Positions 1 to 9,074 of a stretch of DNA of 64,000 nt are shown here, piece by piece. How positions within the stretch are numbered: the first letter of the stretch is position 1; each line of letters begins with the position of its first letter. Location of the stretch: contig NZ_CP092415.1 in NCBI RefSeq assembly GCF_023716465.1, positions 1,775,501 through 1,839,500 of the forward strand. Reading direction: 5' to 3'. The translations under genes were made by a program, and so were the position numbers. The stretch comes from Flagellimonas marinaquae (GTDB lineage: Bacteria > Bacteroidota > Bacteroidia > Flavobacteriales > Flavobacteriaceae). Below the pieces are notes generated by a model. The model saw only the letters and a list, made by a program, of their open reading frames with translations. It did not search any database and was not told the DNA's origin.

Positions 1-1622
1 GGACTTATTTTTTCCCAGGTCTGTCCATCGTTGGTGGTTTTCCAAACGTGTTGGGAGCAGGTGTACATTACATTGGGGTCTTTGGGAGCGAACATAATAG
101 GGAAGGTCCATTGCCAACGTTCGGGAAGTGCACTGGCAGGTTCTCCGGAGAAAAATCTTGGATAGACCTGAATATCTCTTATTTGACCATTGCTTCGATC
201 ATAGCGGGTTAAAAGAGCGCCTTGGCTACCTGCATAAAAAACATCGGGATTTGTTGGGCTTTGTGTAATCCAACCACTTTCTCCGCCACCTACGGCATAA
301 TACCAATCTGGGCTTGGGCCTCTGGCCTGCATAAAATCCCAACCATCGCTGGGTATGGCCAAGGTAGAGTTGTCCTGTTGTGCACCAACAACATGGTAGG
401 GAACATCGCTTGTTGCCATAACGTGATAAAACTGCGAGGTAGGATAATCTTGGGCCGTCCATGTTTTTCCGCCGTTTATGCTCACAACACCACCGCCATC
501 GTTTGCATTGATCATTCGGTCGGGATTATTGGGGTCTATCCATAGATCGTGATTGTCTCCATGGGGAGTGGTTATACGCTCGTCAAAGGTTACTCCTCCG
601 TCCGTGGATTTAAAGAATCCAACATTCAATCCATATACAATATCCTTGTCCTTTGGATCGGCGACCAATCTGGAATAGTAAAAGGCGCGTTGCCTAAGTT
701 TACGTTCGTTATTGGTCAATTTCCATGTTTTTCCTGCATCATCGGAACGGAAAACACCACCTTCATTGGCTTCTACAATGGCCCAAACCCTGTTGGAATC
801 CACAGGAGAAACCGTAACGCCAATTTTGCCTATAGGCCCGGTCGGCATACCCGGATTTTTGGTAAGGTCCGTCCAAGTTTCGCCACCATCAATGGATTTC
901 CATAATTTACAATCGGGACCACCGCCCCACATTTTCCATGCTTTTCGGTATACTTGCCATGTGCTTGCATATAATACATTGGGGGTATTGGGGTCAATAA
1001 TTAAATCGGCGGCACCTGCCTTATCGCTTACATAAAGAACTTTTTTCCATGTTTTTCCGCCGTTAACAGATTTAAAAACACCACGTTCCTCATTATTTCC
1101 ATAGGGGTGTCCAAGTGCTGCCACATAAACAATGTCCTCGTTGGTCGGGTCAACTCGTACCCTGGCAATGGCCTGGGTTTCTTCCAGTCCTAAATGTGTC
1201 CATGTTTCACCGCCGTCGGTAGTTTTGTAAACGCCATCCCCTTGAGTAATGCTTCCTCTTAGTTGGGTTTCGCCCATTCCTATATATACCACGTCCGGAT
1301 TGGTTTCGGCCACGGCCACGGCTCCTACCGATGAACTGGTGACATAACCATCGGTAACACATTTCCACGTGTTTCCGCCATCGATGGTTTTCCAAAGTCC
1401 GCCTCCAGTGGCTCCAAAATAATATTCGTTGGGCCTGGCCGAGCTTCCAGAGGCGCCCAAGGAGCGTCCTCCTCGGTCGGGACCTATATTTCTCCATTTA
1501 AAACCGCTATAAAAGCTAGTGTCAACGGCAGTGGGAGCTGGATTTTGTGAATAGGAGAAAATTGTTGAAAGAAAAAGACAGAGTAGCACCCAACTCTGTA
1601 GTGGATTTTTTGGCATTCTCAT
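1..1622 (-). CDS. BNR/VPS10-type repeat exoprotein (C-terminus outside window)
   Basis: The reading frame is open from an ATG at 1622 to the left window edge, giving 540 visible residues of a longer protein. It starts with a signal peptide (hydrophobic stretch ending near FSYSQ) and then shows repeated beta-propeller motifs of the type GLWKTxDGGNTW, GVYKTTDGGETW and VWKTTNDGQTW. These are BNR/Asp-box repeats of the sortilin/VPS10-like 'glycosyl hydrolase' proteins common in Flavobacteriia. The family is exported and often described as sialidase-like, but a substrate cannot be assigned. A second ATG lies six bases downstream. The gene is transcribed away from the SDR operon. The family assignment is firm and the enzymatic role is unknown. 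Confidence 0.85.
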   Translation of the reverse strand, partial: MRMPKNPLQSWVLLCLFLSTIFSYSQNPAPTAVDTSFYSGFKWRNIGPDRGGRSLGASGSSARPNEYYFGATGGGLWKTIDGGNTWKCVTDGYVTSSSVGAVAVAETNPDVVYIGMGETQLRGSITQGDGVYKTTDGGETWTHLGLEETQAIARVRVDPTNEDIVYVAALGHPYGNNEERGVFKSVNGGKTWKKVLYVSDKAGAADLIIDPNTPNVLYASTWQVYRKAWKMWGGGPDCKLWKSIDGGETWTDLTKNPGMPTGPIGKIGVTVSPVDSNRVWAIVEANEGGVFRSDDAGKTWKLTNNERKLRQRAFYYSRLVADPKDKDIVYGLNVGFFKSTDGGVTFDERITTPHGDNHDLWIDPNNPDRMINANDGGGVVSINGGKTWTAQDYPTSQFYHVMATSDVPYHVVGAQQDNSTLAIPSDGWDFMQARGPSPDWYYAVGGGESGWITQSPTNPDVFYAGSQGALLTRYDRSNGQIRDIQVYPRFFSGEPASALPERWQWTFPIMFAPKDPNVMYTCSQHVWKTTNDGQTWEKIS

Positions 1623-1756
1623 GTTGTTGAGGTTGGTTTTGATTAGTTAGAATTAGGAACAATTTAATCAATAACAATGAGAAAATAAATCCAAAACAAG
1701 CGAATTTTCGAAATAAACAACTCTGGTGTAGCGCGTTATGATGCTTTTCGCCTTAT

Positions 1757-2233
1757 TTAGACTTGCAACTCTTTTAGAATTGTCCCGAAATCGTATTGTA
1801 GGTCTTCATGGAGCCCTGGGATTTTTTTGTTTACGTATTCGAGTTGACGGTTATATAAATTTTTTAAAGTGGTGTTCCGTTGGATGGAGGGACGAAAAGA
1901 CTTCAGTTTTTCACAGAAGTATAGCAAAAGTTCAACCTCGGTAGCTTTGTCTCCCGAATACCGAATGTACTTTTTGATGGTCCGTAAGATCTTGCGAACA
2001 CTTTTCTTAATGTAGAAATAACTATTGGTGTTGATTTCGGTAAACATTTGGTCCACCTCTTCTTTTACCGTTTCAATGTACCCTTCTTCACTATCCGATT
2101 CAAATAGTAGGTAGGTCAGTAATTCCTTGTTCTCTTTTTTGAACCTGGCCAGACGCAAGCAAAGCTGTGTTATGTCTTCTTGCGATTTAAATTGGAGTTC
2201 TTTTTTTAGTTGGGCAATGGTAGCAGCTTTCAT
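1757..2233 (-). CDS. hypothetical cytoplasmic protein, 158 aa
   Basis: I do not recognise this protein. It is highly charged, predicted largely helical, lacks a signal peptide or membrane segment, and contains runs such as FKKENKELL and KKSVRKILRTIKKY. Its ATG lies only 6 bp after the stop codon of the SDR gene, so the two are very likely co-transcribed. The spacing and intact frame support a real gene. No motif points to a function. Confidence 0.75.
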   Translation of the reverse strand: MKAATIAQLKKELQFKSQEDITQLCLRLARFKKENKELLTYLLFESDSEEGYIETVKEEVDQMFTEINTNSYFYIKKSVRKILRTIKKYIRYSGDKATEVELLLYFCEKLKSFRPSIQRNTTLKNLYNRQLEYVNKKIPGLHEDLQYDFGTILKELQV

Positions 2234-2239
2234 AATAAA

Positions 2240-2995
2240 CTATCTTAGATATGAAGCTCCGTTTACATCGATTATGGTTCCAGAGGAATAAGCCGCCTCG
2301 GCCGATGCCAAGAACAAAATCGCATGGGCTACTTCCTCCGGTTGTGCCATTCGTTTAAAGGGTGATTCTCGGAGCAAGTTTTCGCGTTCGGCAGCCGTTA
2401 AGGTTTCTTTGGCCATTTCGGTTTCGGTAAATCCTGGAGCTACAACCCCAACATAAATGTTGTGCGGCGCCAATTTTTTGGCCAAGGATTGGCTCATGGA
2501 ATTCAATGCAGCTTTGCTGGCACCATAGGCCGGTTTTGTAGGCTCGCCACGAAAAGCACCTCTAGAGGATACGCTAACAATATGTCCGCCGCCGGACTTC
2601 ATCATGGCCTTGGCTCCCCAGTAGCACAAGTTGGCCACGGCAAAAAGATTGGTCTCGAAGGTTTTTTCCCAGGCATGCGACCAGTGTTCAAAATCTACTT
2701 GGTCAATCTCGTGGAAGATGGAAATTCCGGCATTGTTCACCAGAACATCCAACTGACCATATTCTTTTATAAAGTCATCTATCAGTGCTTTGGTCTCTGA
2801 TTTTTGAGAAATATCTCTTTTGAAAAGTGAATGGCCGTCTCCTGCCAATTCTTGAAGTGTTTGTTGGGCGACAGCATCATTATTCCTATAATTGATGCCT
2901 ACTTTGGCTCCTTTTTTGGCAAATGCCATAGCTGTGGCTTTTCCGATGCCTCGGGAGGACCCTGTGATCAATACGTGCTTACCTTTAAAATCCAT
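2240..2995 (-). CDS. SDR family oxidoreductase (FabG-like)
   Basis: This is a 251-residue classical short-chain dehydrogenase/reductase, expected to be cytosolic and NAD(P)(H)-dependent. The Rossmann nucleotide-binding motif TGSSRGIG is near residue 12, the NNAG motif follows near residue 87, and the catalytic Ser-Tyr-Lys set appears as VSVSSRG and YGASK. Its length matches the family. The reading frame extends to a TTG at 3016, but the ATG at 2995 fits the family start (MDFKGKHVLITG). It probably forms an operon with the 158-residue protein downstream. The substrate is not predictable; 3-oxoacyl-ACP reductase or a sugar/alcohol dehydrogenase are both possible. Confidence 0.9.
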   Translation of the reverse strand: MDFKGKHVLITGSSRGIGKATAMAFAKKGAKVGINYRNNDAVAQQTLQELAGDGHSLFKRDISQKSETKALIDDFIKEYGQLDVLVNNAGISIFHEIDQVDFEHWSHAWEKTFETNLFAVANLCYWGAKAMMKSGGGHIVSVSSRGAFRGEPTKPAYGASKAALNSMSQSLAKKLAPHNIYVGVVAPGFTETEMAKETLTAAERENLLRESPFKRMAQPEEVAHAILFLASAEAAYSSGTIIDVNGASYLR

Positions 2996-3090
2996 ATCGC
3001 TAAATTGCTTTTCCAAAGATAATAGGAAAGTACGGTCTTGAATGCTAAACGGAATTACATTACTTTTAGAAAATCACAAAAATCAGTACC

Positions 3091-5130
3091 ATGCATAAAT
3101 CACTTTTTTTGCTTTTTTTAGCGCTGTCATTTCAATTTTCATCCGCACAAAAAAAAGAATTTTCCTATCTCGATATTTTTGATCTTCAATATGCGAGCGA
3201 CCCTCAAATATCTCCGAATGGTGAATGGGTGGTGTACCGAAGAATGGGTTTTGATATTATGAAAGATGGCTCTCGCGGCAATCTTTGGTTGATCCGTTCG
3301 GATGGGAGTCAGAACCAAAAACTTACGGCATCGGAAAGTAATGAGAGCAGTCCTAGATGGTCGCCCAGTGGAGATCGGATCGCATTTACCAGCAGTACTG
3401 GAGAAGGTTCTGAAATATATATGTACTGGGTAGGTACGGGCAAAGTAGCCAAGTTGACCCAATTGCCTTTTGGCCCAAGTTCGTTGACCTGGTCCCCGGA
3501 TGGAAACCAATTGGCTTTTTCCATGAACGTTCCGCAAGCACCCCCGGTAATTGCTAAAATACCATCCAAGCCAAAAGGCGCAAAATGGCAAAAAGCTCCG
3601 AGAATTACCGATCGCTTGTACCACGAAGCGGATGGGCGAGGCTATATCGCCCCTGGGTTCAACCATATTTTTACAATTCCTGCCAATGGCGGGGCGGCAC
3701 GCCAAATAACTTCTGGTGATTGGCACCATAGAGGTACTTTGTCCTGGGCCAAAGATGGTTCCAAAATCTACTTTTCCGCCAATAGGGTAGAGGATTGGGA
3801 GTATCGATTCCGTAACAGCGAGATATATTCTGTTGATGTGGAAACAGGCAATATTGTTGCCCTTACCGATCGTAACGGACCGGATTCCAACCCGCAGGTT
3901 TCTCCCGATGGAAAATTTATCGCTTATGCGGGTTATGAGGATAAGGTGCAGGCCCATCAAACATACAAATTACATGTAATGAATATTGATGGGAGTGCAC
4001 AACGTGTTATTTCGGAGGACTTGGACCGATCCGTGTCGAACATCCAATGGAACGAAAAAGGAGATGGAATATATGTATCCTATGATGACAAAGGAAATGG
4101 TAAAGTGGGATTGATATCCCTCAAAGGAAAAATTACAAAATTAGCCGACAATCTGGGCGGCACAAGTTTGGGAAGGCCATATTCCGGTGGTTCGTACAGT
4201 GTTTCCAACAAGGGCACCATAGTTTTTACACAGACCAGACCAAATTACCCGGCAGATTTGGCCATTCTGGGACCAAAAGCAAAAAACGCTGAAAGAATAA
4301 CCAACCTGAACAAAGCACTGCTCAGCTATAGAAATTTGGGCAAGGTGGAGGAGGTTTGGTACAAATCGTCCGTGGATGGGCGGGATATTCAAGGGTGGAT
4401 TGTTTACCCACCCAATTACGACGCCAATAAAAAGTATCCTTTTATGGTGGAAAACCATGGAGGTCCCATTGCCAATTATGGTGATAGATTTTCCATTGAA
4501 ATGCAATTGTATGCCGCTGCCGGATATGTGGTTTTCTATCCAAACCCGAGAGGTAGCACAAGTTATGGAGAGGAGTTTGCCAATTTGCTCTACAACAATT
4601 ACCCCGGCGAGGATTATAATGATGTAATGGACGGAGTGGACCATTGCATTGAAAAAGGTGTGGCCCACGAAGATCAGTTGTTTGTGACCGGAGGTAGTGC
4701 GGGAGGAATAATGTCAGCTTGGATGATCGGCAAAAACAATCGTTTTGAGGCAGCCGTGGTGGCCAAACCGGTTATGAACTGGATCAGTAAAACTTTGACG
4801 GCCGACAATTATTTTTATTATGCCGAAAATAGATATCCAGGGCAACCTTGGGAAAATTTTGAAGGGTATTGGAAATTTTCACCTATTTCGCTCGTTGGTA
4901 ATGTACAGACACCCACCATGGTGATGGTCGGGATGAACGATTTGCGAACACCTCCGAGCGAGGCCAAGCAGTTGTACCATGCCCTTAAACTAAGAAAAAT
5001 AGAGGCTGTTTTGGTGGAGATTCCCGGAGCCAGCCATGGCATAGCCAACAAACCGAGCAATTTAATGACCAAAGTGGCCCATACTATTGCATGGTTTGAT
5101 AAGTATAGAACAGATATTAAAAATGAATAA
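3091..5130 (+). CDS. S9 family prolyl oligopeptidase/acylaminoacyl peptidase
   Basis: This is a secreted serine peptidase of 679 residues. A signal peptide (MHKSLFLLFLALSFQFSSAQ) is followed by a WD40/TolB-like beta-propeller with repeats such as SPNGEWV, WSPSGDRIAF and SPDGKFIAY. A C-terminal alpha/beta-hydrolase domain follows. The nucleophile is Ser536 in GGSAGG, with Asp617 in GMNDLRTPP and His649 in GASHG completing the triad. Length and layout are normal for S9 enzymes of Bacteroidota, which typically degrade peptides in the periplasm. It starts a co-directional run with the next two genes, and its stop overlaps the following start by 8 bp. It is divergent from the SDR gene. Confidence 0.93.
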   Translation: MHKSLFLLFLALSFQFSSAQKKEFSYLDIFDLQYASDPQISPNGEWVVYRRMGFDIMKDGSRGNLWLIRSDGSQNQKLTASESNESSPRWSPSGDRIAFTSSTGEGSEIYMYWVGTGKVAKLTQLPFGPSSLTWSPDGNQLAFSMNVPQAPPVIAKIPSKPKGAKWQKAPRITDRLYHEADGRGYIAPGFNHIFTIPANGGAARQITSGDWHHRGTLSWAKDGSKIYFSANRVEDWEYRFRNSEIYSVDVETGNIVALTDRNGPDSNPQVSPDGKFIAYAGYEDKVQAHQTYKLHVMNIDGSAQRVISEDLDRSVSNIQWNEKGDGIYVSYDDKGNGKVGLISLKGKITKLADNLGGTSLGRPYSGGSYSVSNKGTIVFTQTRPNYPADLAILGPKAKNAERITNLNKALLSYRNLGKVEEVWYKSSVDGRDIQGWIVYPPNYDANKKYPFMVENHGGPIANYGDRFSIEMQLYAAAGYVVFYPNPRGSTSYGEEFANLLYNNYPGEDYNDVMDGVDHCIEKGVAHEDQLFVTGGSAGGIMSAWMIGKNNRFEAAVVAKPVMNWISKTLTADNYFYYAENRYPGQPWENFEGYWKFSPISLVGNVQTPTMVMVGMNDLRTPPSEAKQLYHALKLRKIEAVLVEIPGASHGIANKPSNLMTKVAHTIAWFDKYRTDIKNE

Positions 5131-5566
5131 GAAAAGAAGACATTGGCTTTGGAACCTGCTTATTGTTTTTACAGTGATCATCTGTTCAATCGCCTTTGTG
5201 GCCCATTACAAGAACTGGCACAAGATCGAAGATGGAAACCTAAAGGTATTGTCTGGAATTTACTATCAAAAAATTGCCCTGTCCGAAATGGATAGTGTAT
5301 TGTTGGTAGATAAACTGCCCGAAATGGAACGTTCCAGCGGATTTTCTTGGAAAGAAAAGGAAAAAGGGGTTTTTACGGATACCTTAACCAGTTCCAAAGC
5401 CTATGTTTTTGTGGATGACCTCTATCAACAAAAAATAAAAGTGGTACATCACGATACTTTGAAATTATACATGAACTTGAGGGATAGCCTAAAAACCCAA
5501 GAATTATTTGCACTTTTGCGCACTGAACTAATCAATCAAAAGGAAACTGCGAAAGGACTTCAATGA
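5123..5566 (+). CDS. membrane-anchored hypothetical protein
   Basis: This 147-residue protein has one N-terminal membrane segment (WNLLIVFTVIICSIAFVAHY), after which the rest is predicted extracytoplasmic. I do not recognise a domain. The ATG at 5123 overlaps the end of the S9 peptidase gene by 8 bp, and the stop overlaps the next start as ATGA, so translational coupling on both sides is likely. The visible frame opens 36 bases earlier, but that start would sit deep inside the peptidase gene. A role linked to the neighbouring peptidase is only inferred. Confidence 0.75.
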   Translation: MNKKRRHWLWNLLIVFTVIICSIAFVAHYKNWHKIEDGNLKVLSGIYYQKIALSEMDSVLLVDKLPEMERSSGFSWKEKEKGVFTDTLTSSKAYVFVDDLYQQKIKVVHHDTLKLYMNLRDSLKTQELFALLRTELINQKETAKGLQ

Positions 5567-5973
5567 GTATGAAAAGGTTTTTGTTTTTATTCTTATTGCC
5601 CGTTGTGGGCTTTTCCCAAAACACCTTATCCGTTCAGGTGAACAATGTAAAATCCCATAAGGGAAAGGTCAATGTTGCGGTTTACGATTCCGACGAAGGT
5701 TTTTTGTCTTTTGATCAGGTACTAAAAACGAAAAGTGTGGTGGCCGACCAAGGTAGTGTTGTGCTTCATATTTCCGATCTGCCTTCTGGAGAGTATGCTT
5801 TGGCCGTTTTCCACGATGAGAACGATAACGGAAAGTTGGACACCAATTGGCTGGGCATCCCAAAAGAGAAAGTAGCCTTTTCCAATGCCAAGATGAAGAC
5901 TTTTGGACCTCCAAAATATAAGGAGTGCGCTTTTAGAATGGATTCCGATCACCAAATCCACATTGATTTATAA
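5563..5973 (+). CDS. DUF2141 domain-containing secreted protein
   Basis: This 136-residue protein has a signal peptide (FLFLFLLPVVGFS) followed by a compact beta-rich domain. The features NVAVYDSDEGF, GEYALAVFHDENDNGKLD and GIPKEKVAFS are characteristic of DUF2141. The DENDNGKLD loop is an acidic, calcium-loop-like stretch. Function of the family is unknown; members are periplasmic or surface proteins of Bacteroidota. The ATG overlaps the preceding stop by 4 bp, placing it in the S9 peptidase transcription unit. Confidence 0.88.
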   Translation: MSMKRFLFLFLLPVVGFSQNTLSVQVNNVKSHKGKVNVAVYDSDEGFLSFDQVLKTKSVVADQGSVVLHISDLPSGEYALAVFHDENDNGKLDTNWLGIPKEKVAFSNAKMKTFGPPKYKECAFRMDSDHQIHIDL

Positions 5974-5990
5974 GTAAATTTGAAACCACT

Positions 5991-6383
5991 ATGGAAACAA
6001 TTTTTATGGCTCAATTAATGGGTGCACTATACGGGCTTTTAGCGGTAGTTTTTGGCGCCTTTGGTGCCCATGCGTTAAAAAAGAAATTGACCCCCGAGTT
6101 GCTGCAAAGTTTTGAAACAGGAGTCAAATATCAGATGTACCATGCCATTATACTGTTGATCCTAGGCTTTAATCTAAATTTTGATAAGCCAATGGACTCT
6201 TGGATTATTAACTGCTTTATTTTTGGAACACTGTTGTTTTCGTTCAGTATTTATGCATTGTGTTTAGGTGCTGCAAAAGGAAACAAACCCCGTTTTTTAG
6301 GACCAGTGACCCCGCTCGGAGGACTGCTTTTGGTCGTAGGTTGGGGGTTGTTGCTCTACTCTTTTGTTTCCAATCTGTTTTAA
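5991..6383 (+). CDS. DUF423 inner-membrane protein
   Basis: This 130-residue protein has four predicted transmembrane helices and the family pattern GALYGLLAVVFGAFGAHALK, followed by GVKYQMYHAI and a C-terminal TPLGGLLLVVGWGLLL. This matches the YgdD/DUF423 family, small inner-membrane proteins of unknown function. It lies 17 bp after the DUF2141 gene and probably ends that transcription unit. Its stop codon overlaps the end of a small gene on the opposite strand. Confidence 0.9.
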   Translation: METIFMAQLMGALYGLLAVVFGAFGAHALKKKLTPELLQSFETGVKYQMYHAIILLILGFNLNFDKPMDSWIINCFIFGTLLFSFSIYALCLGAAKGNKPRFLGPVTPLGGLLLVVGWGLLLYSFVSNLF

Positions 6384-6523
6384 CCGCAACCACAGTTGTC
6401 ACTTCCGCAGGAATTGGAATTGCTTTTTCTTCTACTAAAAAGGGATTTTGGCAGGAAGAACTTCCAAATAAGATAGCCTGCTGCTAGTGCCAAGGTTCCG
6501 TATGCCAATATTTGTTGAATCAT
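6380..6523 (-). CDS. FeoB-associated Cys-rich membrane peptide, 47 aa
   Basis: This small gene was found by direct translation of the minus strand. The product begins MIQQILAYGTLALAAGYL, which is a membrane helix, and continues as FFLPKSLF plus a basic stretch. It ends in SCGSDNCGCG, a cluster of three cysteines. This is the layout of the FeoB-associated Cys-rich membrane proteins (FeoC-like position). It starts 8 bp after the feoB stop, so it is the third gene of the iron operon. The cysteines may bind metal, but that is inference. It ends inside the stop codon of the convergent DUF423 gene. Confidence 0.85.
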   Translation of the reverse strand: MIQQILAYGTLALAAGYLIWKFFLPKSLFSRRKSNSNSCGSDNCGCG

Positions 6524-6530
6524 TCTATTG

Positions 6531-8747
6531 TTATATTAGGATTTGGTAGGCTATTAAAGCTACAATGTAGGCAAAAATGCTCATAAAGCCCAGCTGGATC
6601 ATAGGCCACTTCCAAGAATTTGTTTCTCTTTTTACAATGGCGAGTGTACTCATACATTGCATGGCAAAGGCATAAAATAACATCAACGAAATTCCCGATG
6701 CCAAGTTGAACAATGGTTTTCCGGAATCATCCAGTTCGGCGGCCATTCTGTTTTTAATGGTTTCCTCCTCATCGCTGCCAACACTATATATTGTAGCCAA
6801 AGTTCCAACGAATACTTCGCGGGCAGCAAACGATGTCAGTACTGCAATTCCAATTTTCCAATCGTAGCCCAGAGGTTTTACAATGGGCTCAAAGGCCTTG
6901 CCGATTTGACCAATGTACGAATGTTCCAATTTATGACTGGCGATTTCTTGAGCTATGGCCCTTTCGGAAAGTTCCGATGTTAAAACCTTTACGGAATCCT
7001 GAATGGTCTTTGGCGCCATTCCTTCGTCCAATGCCGTTTCGCGATAAGAAGCAATGTTGTTCTGGATATAATTTTTGCTGTAGGTGCTCAATCCTTCATT
7101 TTGGATTCTTTCGGTAACAATGTCTTCGGCGTTTTTAAAATCATCGGAATAGCCATTGGAACCCAAAAACCATAAGACAATGGAAATGGCCAGAATGATC
7201 TTACCGGCACCCAAAACAAAACTTTTGGTTTTTTCGATTACGGTGTAGCCCACATTTTTTATTAAAGGCAAGCGATATGTAGGCATTTCTATCATAAAAA
7301 TAGATCTGCTTTTTATTTTAAGGATCTTGTTCAATACCATTGCAGATAAAAGCGCCATGCCAAATCCGATCAGGTACAACAACATCAAGGTCAATGCTTG
7401 ATAACTAAGTCCTATAAAACTGCCTTCCGGAATTACCAAGGCAATTAGAATTAAGTACACGGGCAACCTAGCGGAGCAGGTGGTGAAAGGTGTGACCAAA
7501 ATGGTGATAAGTCTTTCCTTCCAATTTTCTATGGTACGAGTGGCCATAATCGCCGGAATTGCACATGCATTTCCCGAAATTAATGGCACCACACTTTTTC
7601 CGCTCAGTCCAAAAGGTCTCATTAATCTGTCCATTAAAAAGACTACACGGCTCATGTATCCAGATTCTTCCAGAATGGAAATAAAAAGGAACAAGAACGC
7701 GATCTGGGGTATAAAAATTACGATTCCCCCGATTCCGGCCACTACTCCCTCTGCCAATAAATCCGTAAACAATCCGGCCGGCAAGGTGTTTTTGATCCAT
7801 TCAGCTGCCGAGGCAAAGCTCTCGTCTATAAAGTCCATGGGATACGAGCTCCATTCGAAAATAGCCTGGAAAATCAACAGTAGAATGGCGAAAAAGATAA
7901 GGTATCCGAATATTTTGTGGGTAAGTATCTTATCCAAGGTCGCACGAAGACCTTTTGCCGCCAAAAAATCGACTTTATAGGTCTTCTTTAAAATAGTATT
8001 GATCAGCTGATATCGAAGAACGGTTTCCTTATGTTGTAGTTTTTTGAGCTCATCCTTTGATTTTGTGGAGAAATCCGTGGCATCTTGAATCCGCTTTTTT
8101 TCAATCGGCATAAAATTTACATCCTGGGTGATCACCAGCCAGAGCTTGTACAGATCTTCCTGTGGGAAAGCTTTTTGTAGTCGATCAAAATATTCTGGAG
8201 AAATTCGATTGGGATCGAGGAGGGGTTTGGACGAGATGTTCTTGTAATCGGTAATGAGTTCTTTTACTCGGTCGATGCCCGTATTTTTACGGGTGCTTAC
8301 CAGCGCAATCTTGGTATCAAGTTTTTTCTCCATGGCCTCATTGTCCAACGAGATGCCCTTGCGGTCCATCCTGTCGGCCATGTTGATCACCAAAATGGTA
8401 GGGATCTTAAGGTCCTTGATTTGTGTAAAAAGCAGCAGGTTCCTCTTGAGGTTTTCCACATCACTGATCACCACGGCAACGTCTGGATAATCCTTATCGT
8501 TTTTGTTGAGCAGGAGTTCTACCACCAAGCTTTCGTCCAACGAAGTTGTATTGAGACTGTATGTGCCCGGTAAATCCAGAATGTGCGCCTTGACCCCTCT
8601 TGGAAGTTTGCAGACACCTTCTTTTTTTTCTACGGTGATTCCTGGATAGTTCCCTACTTTTTGCTTGAGTCCTGTAAGTTGATTAAAAACCGAGGTTTTC
8701 CCTGTGTTCGGGTTGCCGATCAAGGCTACATTAATGTTTTTGCTCAT
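6531..8747 (-). CDS. feoB: ferrous iron transporter B
   Basis: FeoB moves Fe(II) across the inner membrane. The 738-residue protein has an N-terminal GTPase domain with G1 GNPNTGKTS (about residue 11), a DLPGTYSL G3 box (near 58) and the NMAD G4 box. A helical regulatory region follows, then a polytopic membrane domain with the two Gate regions (for example VPLISGNACAIPAIMATRTI). Length is typical for Bacteroidota. Its ATG overlaps the feoA stop as ATGA, indicating coupled translation. The Cys-rich peptide follows in the same operon. Confidence 0.97.
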   Translation of the reverse strand: MSKNINVALIGNPNTGKTSVFNQLTGLKQKVGNYPGITVEKKEGVCKLPRGVKAHILDLPGTYSLNTTSLDESLVVELLLNKNDKDYPDVAVVISDVENLKRNLLLFTQIKDLKIPTILVINMADRMDRKGISLDNEAMEKKLDTKIALVSTRKNTGIDRVKELITDYKNISSKPLLDPNRISPEYFDRLQKAFPQEDLYKLWLVITQDVNFMPIEKKRIQDATDFSTKSKDELKKLQHKETVLRYQLINTILKKTYKVDFLAAKGLRATLDKILTHKIFGYLIFFAILLLIFQAIFEWSSYPMDFIDESFASAAEWIKNTLPAGLFTDLLAEGVVAGIGGIVIFIPQIAFLFLFISILEESGYMSRVVFLMDRLMRPFGLSGKSVVPLISGNACAIPAIMATRTIENWKERLITILVTPFTTCSARLPVYLILIALVIPEGSFIGLSYQALTLMLLYLIGFGMALLSAMVLNKILKIKSRSIFMIEMPTYRLPLIKNVGYTVIEKTKSFVLGAGKIILAISIVLWFLGSNGYSDDFKNAEDIVTERIQNEGLSTYSKNYIQNNIASYRETALDEGMAPKTIQDSVKVLTSELSERAIAQEIASHKLEHSYIGQIGKAFEPIVKPLGYDWKIGIAVLTSFAAREVFVGTLATIYSVGSDEEETIKNRMAAELDDSGKPLFNLASGISLMLFYAFAMQCMSTLAIVKRETNSWKWPMIQLGFMSIFAYIVALIAYQILI

Positions 8748-8986
8748 TTGGCCTGCGTTTCTTCAATAATATCCAGCTCGATAAGTTCTGCCAAAGACCT
8801 TCGTATTGCGAGATGACTTCCACTGAGGTTGATGTATATGGGGTCGTTCAAGGGAGCTATTTGCAACAGTTCCACACTGTTGCCGGGCAAGCAGCCCAAT
8901 TCCATTAATTTAACAGGGAGCGAATGTTCGGTAAAATCCTTGATTATACCTTTTTGTCCATATTGTAAATCTGCAACGGTAGCCAC
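8744..8986 (-). CDS. feoA: FeoA domain protein
   Basis: This 80-residue SH3-like protein has the FeoA signature: GxI pattern near the start, MELGCLPGNSVELLQIAPLNDP, and GSHLAIRRSLAELIEL. FeoA is a cytosolic partner that supports FeoB function. The start codon is GTG. It is the first gene of the feoA-feoB-Cys-rich peptide operon and overlaps feoB by 4 bp. Confidence 0.93.
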   Translation of the reverse strand: MATVADLQYGQKGIIKDFTEHSLPVKLMELGCLPGNSVELLQIAPLNDPIYINLSGSHLAIRRSLAELIELDIIEETQAK

Positions 8987-8990
8987 TGTG

Positions 8991-9005
8991 TTTATTTAGA
9001 ATAAA
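8991..9005. promoter_or_regulatory. inverted repeat upstream of feoA, possible metal-regulator operator
   Basis: The sequence TTTATT-TAG-AATAAA is a perfect 6-bp inverted repeat with a 3-base spacer, 4 bp upstream of the feoA GTG. An operator for an iron regulator (Fur or a DtxR-type protein) would be expected here. The site does not clearly match a known consensus, so the role is inferred from position. Confidence 0.35.
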
Positions 9006-9074
9006 TTTAATTAAGAGCAAAAATAAGTAAAAAAGAGGAACTGGAAGTGCCGATCATGGATAATCGTTTGTCAA

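Noticed and set aside
2462..2800. Plus-strand frames inside the SDR gene
   Set aside because: They are antisense to a well-supported SDR and encode no plausible protein.
3139..3960. 273-codon frame on the minus strand inside the S9 peptidase gene
   Set aside because: It is antisense to a clear, full-length peptidase and its product has no recognisable composition or motif; a shadow frame.
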